Source: Bacillota bacterium (lineage in GTDB: Bacteria; Bacillota; Clostridia; Christensenellales; CAG-138). From it: DNA of 15,062 nucleotides. The notes beneath the pieces are model-generated. The model searched no databases and was not told the DNA's origin. It worked only from the letters and a program-made list of their open reading frames with translations. This document shows, piece after piece, positions 13,855 to 15,062 of this stretch. The stretch lies in NCBI GenBank assembly GCA_023426265.1, contig JAFABA010000051.1:1-15062 (forward strand), written 5' to 3'. The first letter of the stretch is position 1. Each line of letters starts with the position of its first letter. The translations under genes were made by a program, and so were the position numbers.

Positions 13855-15062
13855 CTACTCCACAATCTTGCGGATGGTATACTTGCCGTTGACATACGCC
13901 CAGTTCTGTGCGAACGGGCGCATCACGGTCCAGTACCCGGCGCCAAGCAGATTGTTTTCGTCGATAAGGTTCCACTTTGCCTGTATGCTGCGCACATCCT
14001 CAAACCACACCACATGCCGGATGCCATTCTGATTGGTATAGTTGAAGAAGGGCGACTGTGCTCTCTCGTCGTACTGGATTTCCGCGCCGTACTGCGAGGC
14101 AAGCTGGACGGCGAACTGGTTGCCTATGGAAGTCGCCACGGTGATGCTGCGCTGGAACGGCAGCCGCCATACATAACCGTAATTGGGGATACCCATGAAT
14201 ATCTTTTCGGTGGGGATGACGGTTACGGCGTAGGACACCACGCGCCGCACCTGGTCGATAGGGGCTACGGCCATGGGCGGCCCAAAGGCGAAGCCCCACT
14301 CGTATGTCATCAGCAGTACGGTATTGGCGATGGCGCCTGCGCGCGGGTAATCGTGCGCCTCATAGAGCAGGCCGGGCTGGTCGCCCGAAACCTTGGGCGC
14401 GAGGTCCACGTTGACAGTGAAGCCCTCCGCGTTGAGGCGCGCGGTGATGTTGCGCAAAAACTCTATGAACGCGTCCGCATCCTCGGGGTTGATGTACTCA
14501 AAATCCACATCCAGGCCAAGGTAGCCTTTCTGCCACATGGTTTGTATGATCCTGTCTATGACCGTGTTCTGGAAGGCGGTGTTCTGAAACAGCAGGCTTG
14601 CGCGCTCGCCGCTGAAGGCGCCGTCCTCCGTGATGGAGGACAACAGCATGATGGGCGCTACGCGGAACTGGTACGCCATGTTGATAAGCGGCTGGTCGTC
14701 GATTTCGATAAGCTCGCCCGCCTCGGTAAAGCCGTAGCCGAATATGGTAAGCGTCGTTAAAAACGGCAGCGCGCGCAGCAGCACGTTGGGATTGATGTGC
14801 GGGTAGGCGTACCCGTTGATGGAAACCTCCCGCGTCCGCTCGCCGCGATAGGTTATGGTAATCTGCTCTCCGGGGCGAAGTGCTGGCTGGGTGGTAAGCT
14901 GCGGGTTGTTCTGCTGCAGCGTGAGCACCGTGGTGCCGTACTGCGCAGCGATCTGCGTGAGCGTTTCGCCCTGCTGCACGGTATGAATTGTCTCCGGGAA
15001 CTGTATGAGCAGCGCCTGCCCCACGGCCAGTACGTTCTGGTTTTCCAGCCCGTTGTCTGTGA
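13855..15062 (-). CDS. LysM-GH18 protein, spore cortex hydrolase/germination type (partial, N-terminus off the right edge)
   Basis: The frame is open from the right edge to TAG at 13857-13855, giving 401 visible residues. A GTG at 15024 is not the start: upstream codons continue a LysM end (NVLAVGQALLIQ). A second LysM repeat at about 26-71 (HTVQQGETLTQIAAQYG...) binds peptidoglycan. From about residue 77 a GH18 TIM barrel follows. LGLDVDFEYI places the DxDxE catalytic motif at D184, D186 and E188, so Glu188 is the expected acid. MTYEWGF, MGIPNYGYVW and the C-terminal WFEDVRS and GAGYWT segments match the YaaH/SleL group, which cleaves N-acetylglucosamine linkages in spore cortex. A vegetative cell-wall role cannot be excluded. 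Convergent with groEL. Confidence 0.92.
   Translation of the reverse strand, partial: TDNGLENQNVLAVGQALLIQFPETIHTVQQGETLTQIAAQYGTTVLTLQQNNPQLTTQPALRPGEQITITYRGERTREVSINGYAYPHINPNVLLRALPFLTTLTIFGYGFTEAGELIEIDDQPLINMAYQFRVAPIMLLSSITEDGAFSGERASLLFQNTAFQNTVIDRIIQTMWQKGYLGLDVDFEYINPEDADAFIEFLRNITARLNAEGFTVNVDLAPKVSGDQPGLLYEAHDYPRAGAIANTVLLMTYEWGFAFGPPMAVAPIDQVRRVVSYAVTVIPTEKIFMGIPNYGYVWRLPFQRSITVATSIGNQFAVQLASQYGAEIQYDERAQSPFFNYTNQNGIRHVVWFEDVRSIQAKWNLIDENNLLGAGYWTVMRPFAQNWAYVNGKYTIRKIVE

Noticed and set aside
15022..15024. GTG as start of the LysM-GH18 gene
   Set aside because: Upstream in-frame codons continue a LysM domain to the window edge, so the gene is truncated by the window, not started there.
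1..15062. CRISPR array, tRNA, rRNA, insertion sequence or prophage genes
   Set aside because: No regularly spaced direct repeats, no cloverleaf, no rRNA-like sequence and no transposase or integrase motif was seen on either strand.

Overview
This window looks like chromosome of a Gram-positive, probably spore-forming anaerobe of the class Clostridia (Bacillota). The signs are strong AGGAGG-type ribosome binding sites, a tRNA-sensing T-box leader, a perfect CIRCE element in front of groES-groEL, a cellobiose phosphorylase close to clostridial enzymes, and a LysM plus GH18 protein of the spore cortex hydrolase type. Genes are G+C-rich, while one intergenic island near 9.4-9.76 kb is very A+T-rich. 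I cannot name the genus. No tRNA, rRNA, CRISPR array, transposase or phage gene is visible.

Layout. 1-2078 (minus): a radical SAM/SPASM protein followed after one base by a secreted, membrane-anchored protein that runs off the left edge. 2158-2258: back-to-back promoters. 2265-3947 (plus): a T-box leader with a UGG (Trp) specifier, a conditional terminator and a stand-alone TrpB-type enzyme, closed by a strong terminator. 4219-6766 (plus): a promoter and a cytosolic cellobiose phosphorylase (GH94). 6808-8319 (plus): an unusually long structured leader with a 28-codon ORF and a row of hairpins, then an MsmX/UgpC-type sugar ABC transporter ATPase without permease genes. 8339-8616: terminator and palindromic repeats. 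8777-9421 (plus): a uridine-kinase-like P-loop protein. 9422-9760: A+T-rich noncoding island with a perfect 34-bp palindrome between convergent genes. 9761-11272 (minus): glycerol kinase. 11534-13588 (plus): promoter, CIRCE, groES, groEL. 13617-13817: hairpin-rich intergenic repeats. 13855-15062 (minus): LysM/GH18 protein, its N-terminus beyond the right edge.

How the genes fit together. Cellobiose phosphorylase plus a shared sugar-ABC ATPase suggests import and phosphorolysis of beta-glucan fragments, with glycerol kinase feeding glycerol into glycolysis. The trpB-like gene is wired to tryptophan starvation through its leader. The chaperonin operon is under HrcA control.

The parts least explained by known families are the radical SAM/secreted-protein pair at the left edge and the leader in front of the ABC ATPase, which combines a short ORF with competing hairpins, four further stem-loops and a start codon that has no Shine-Dalgarno sequence.
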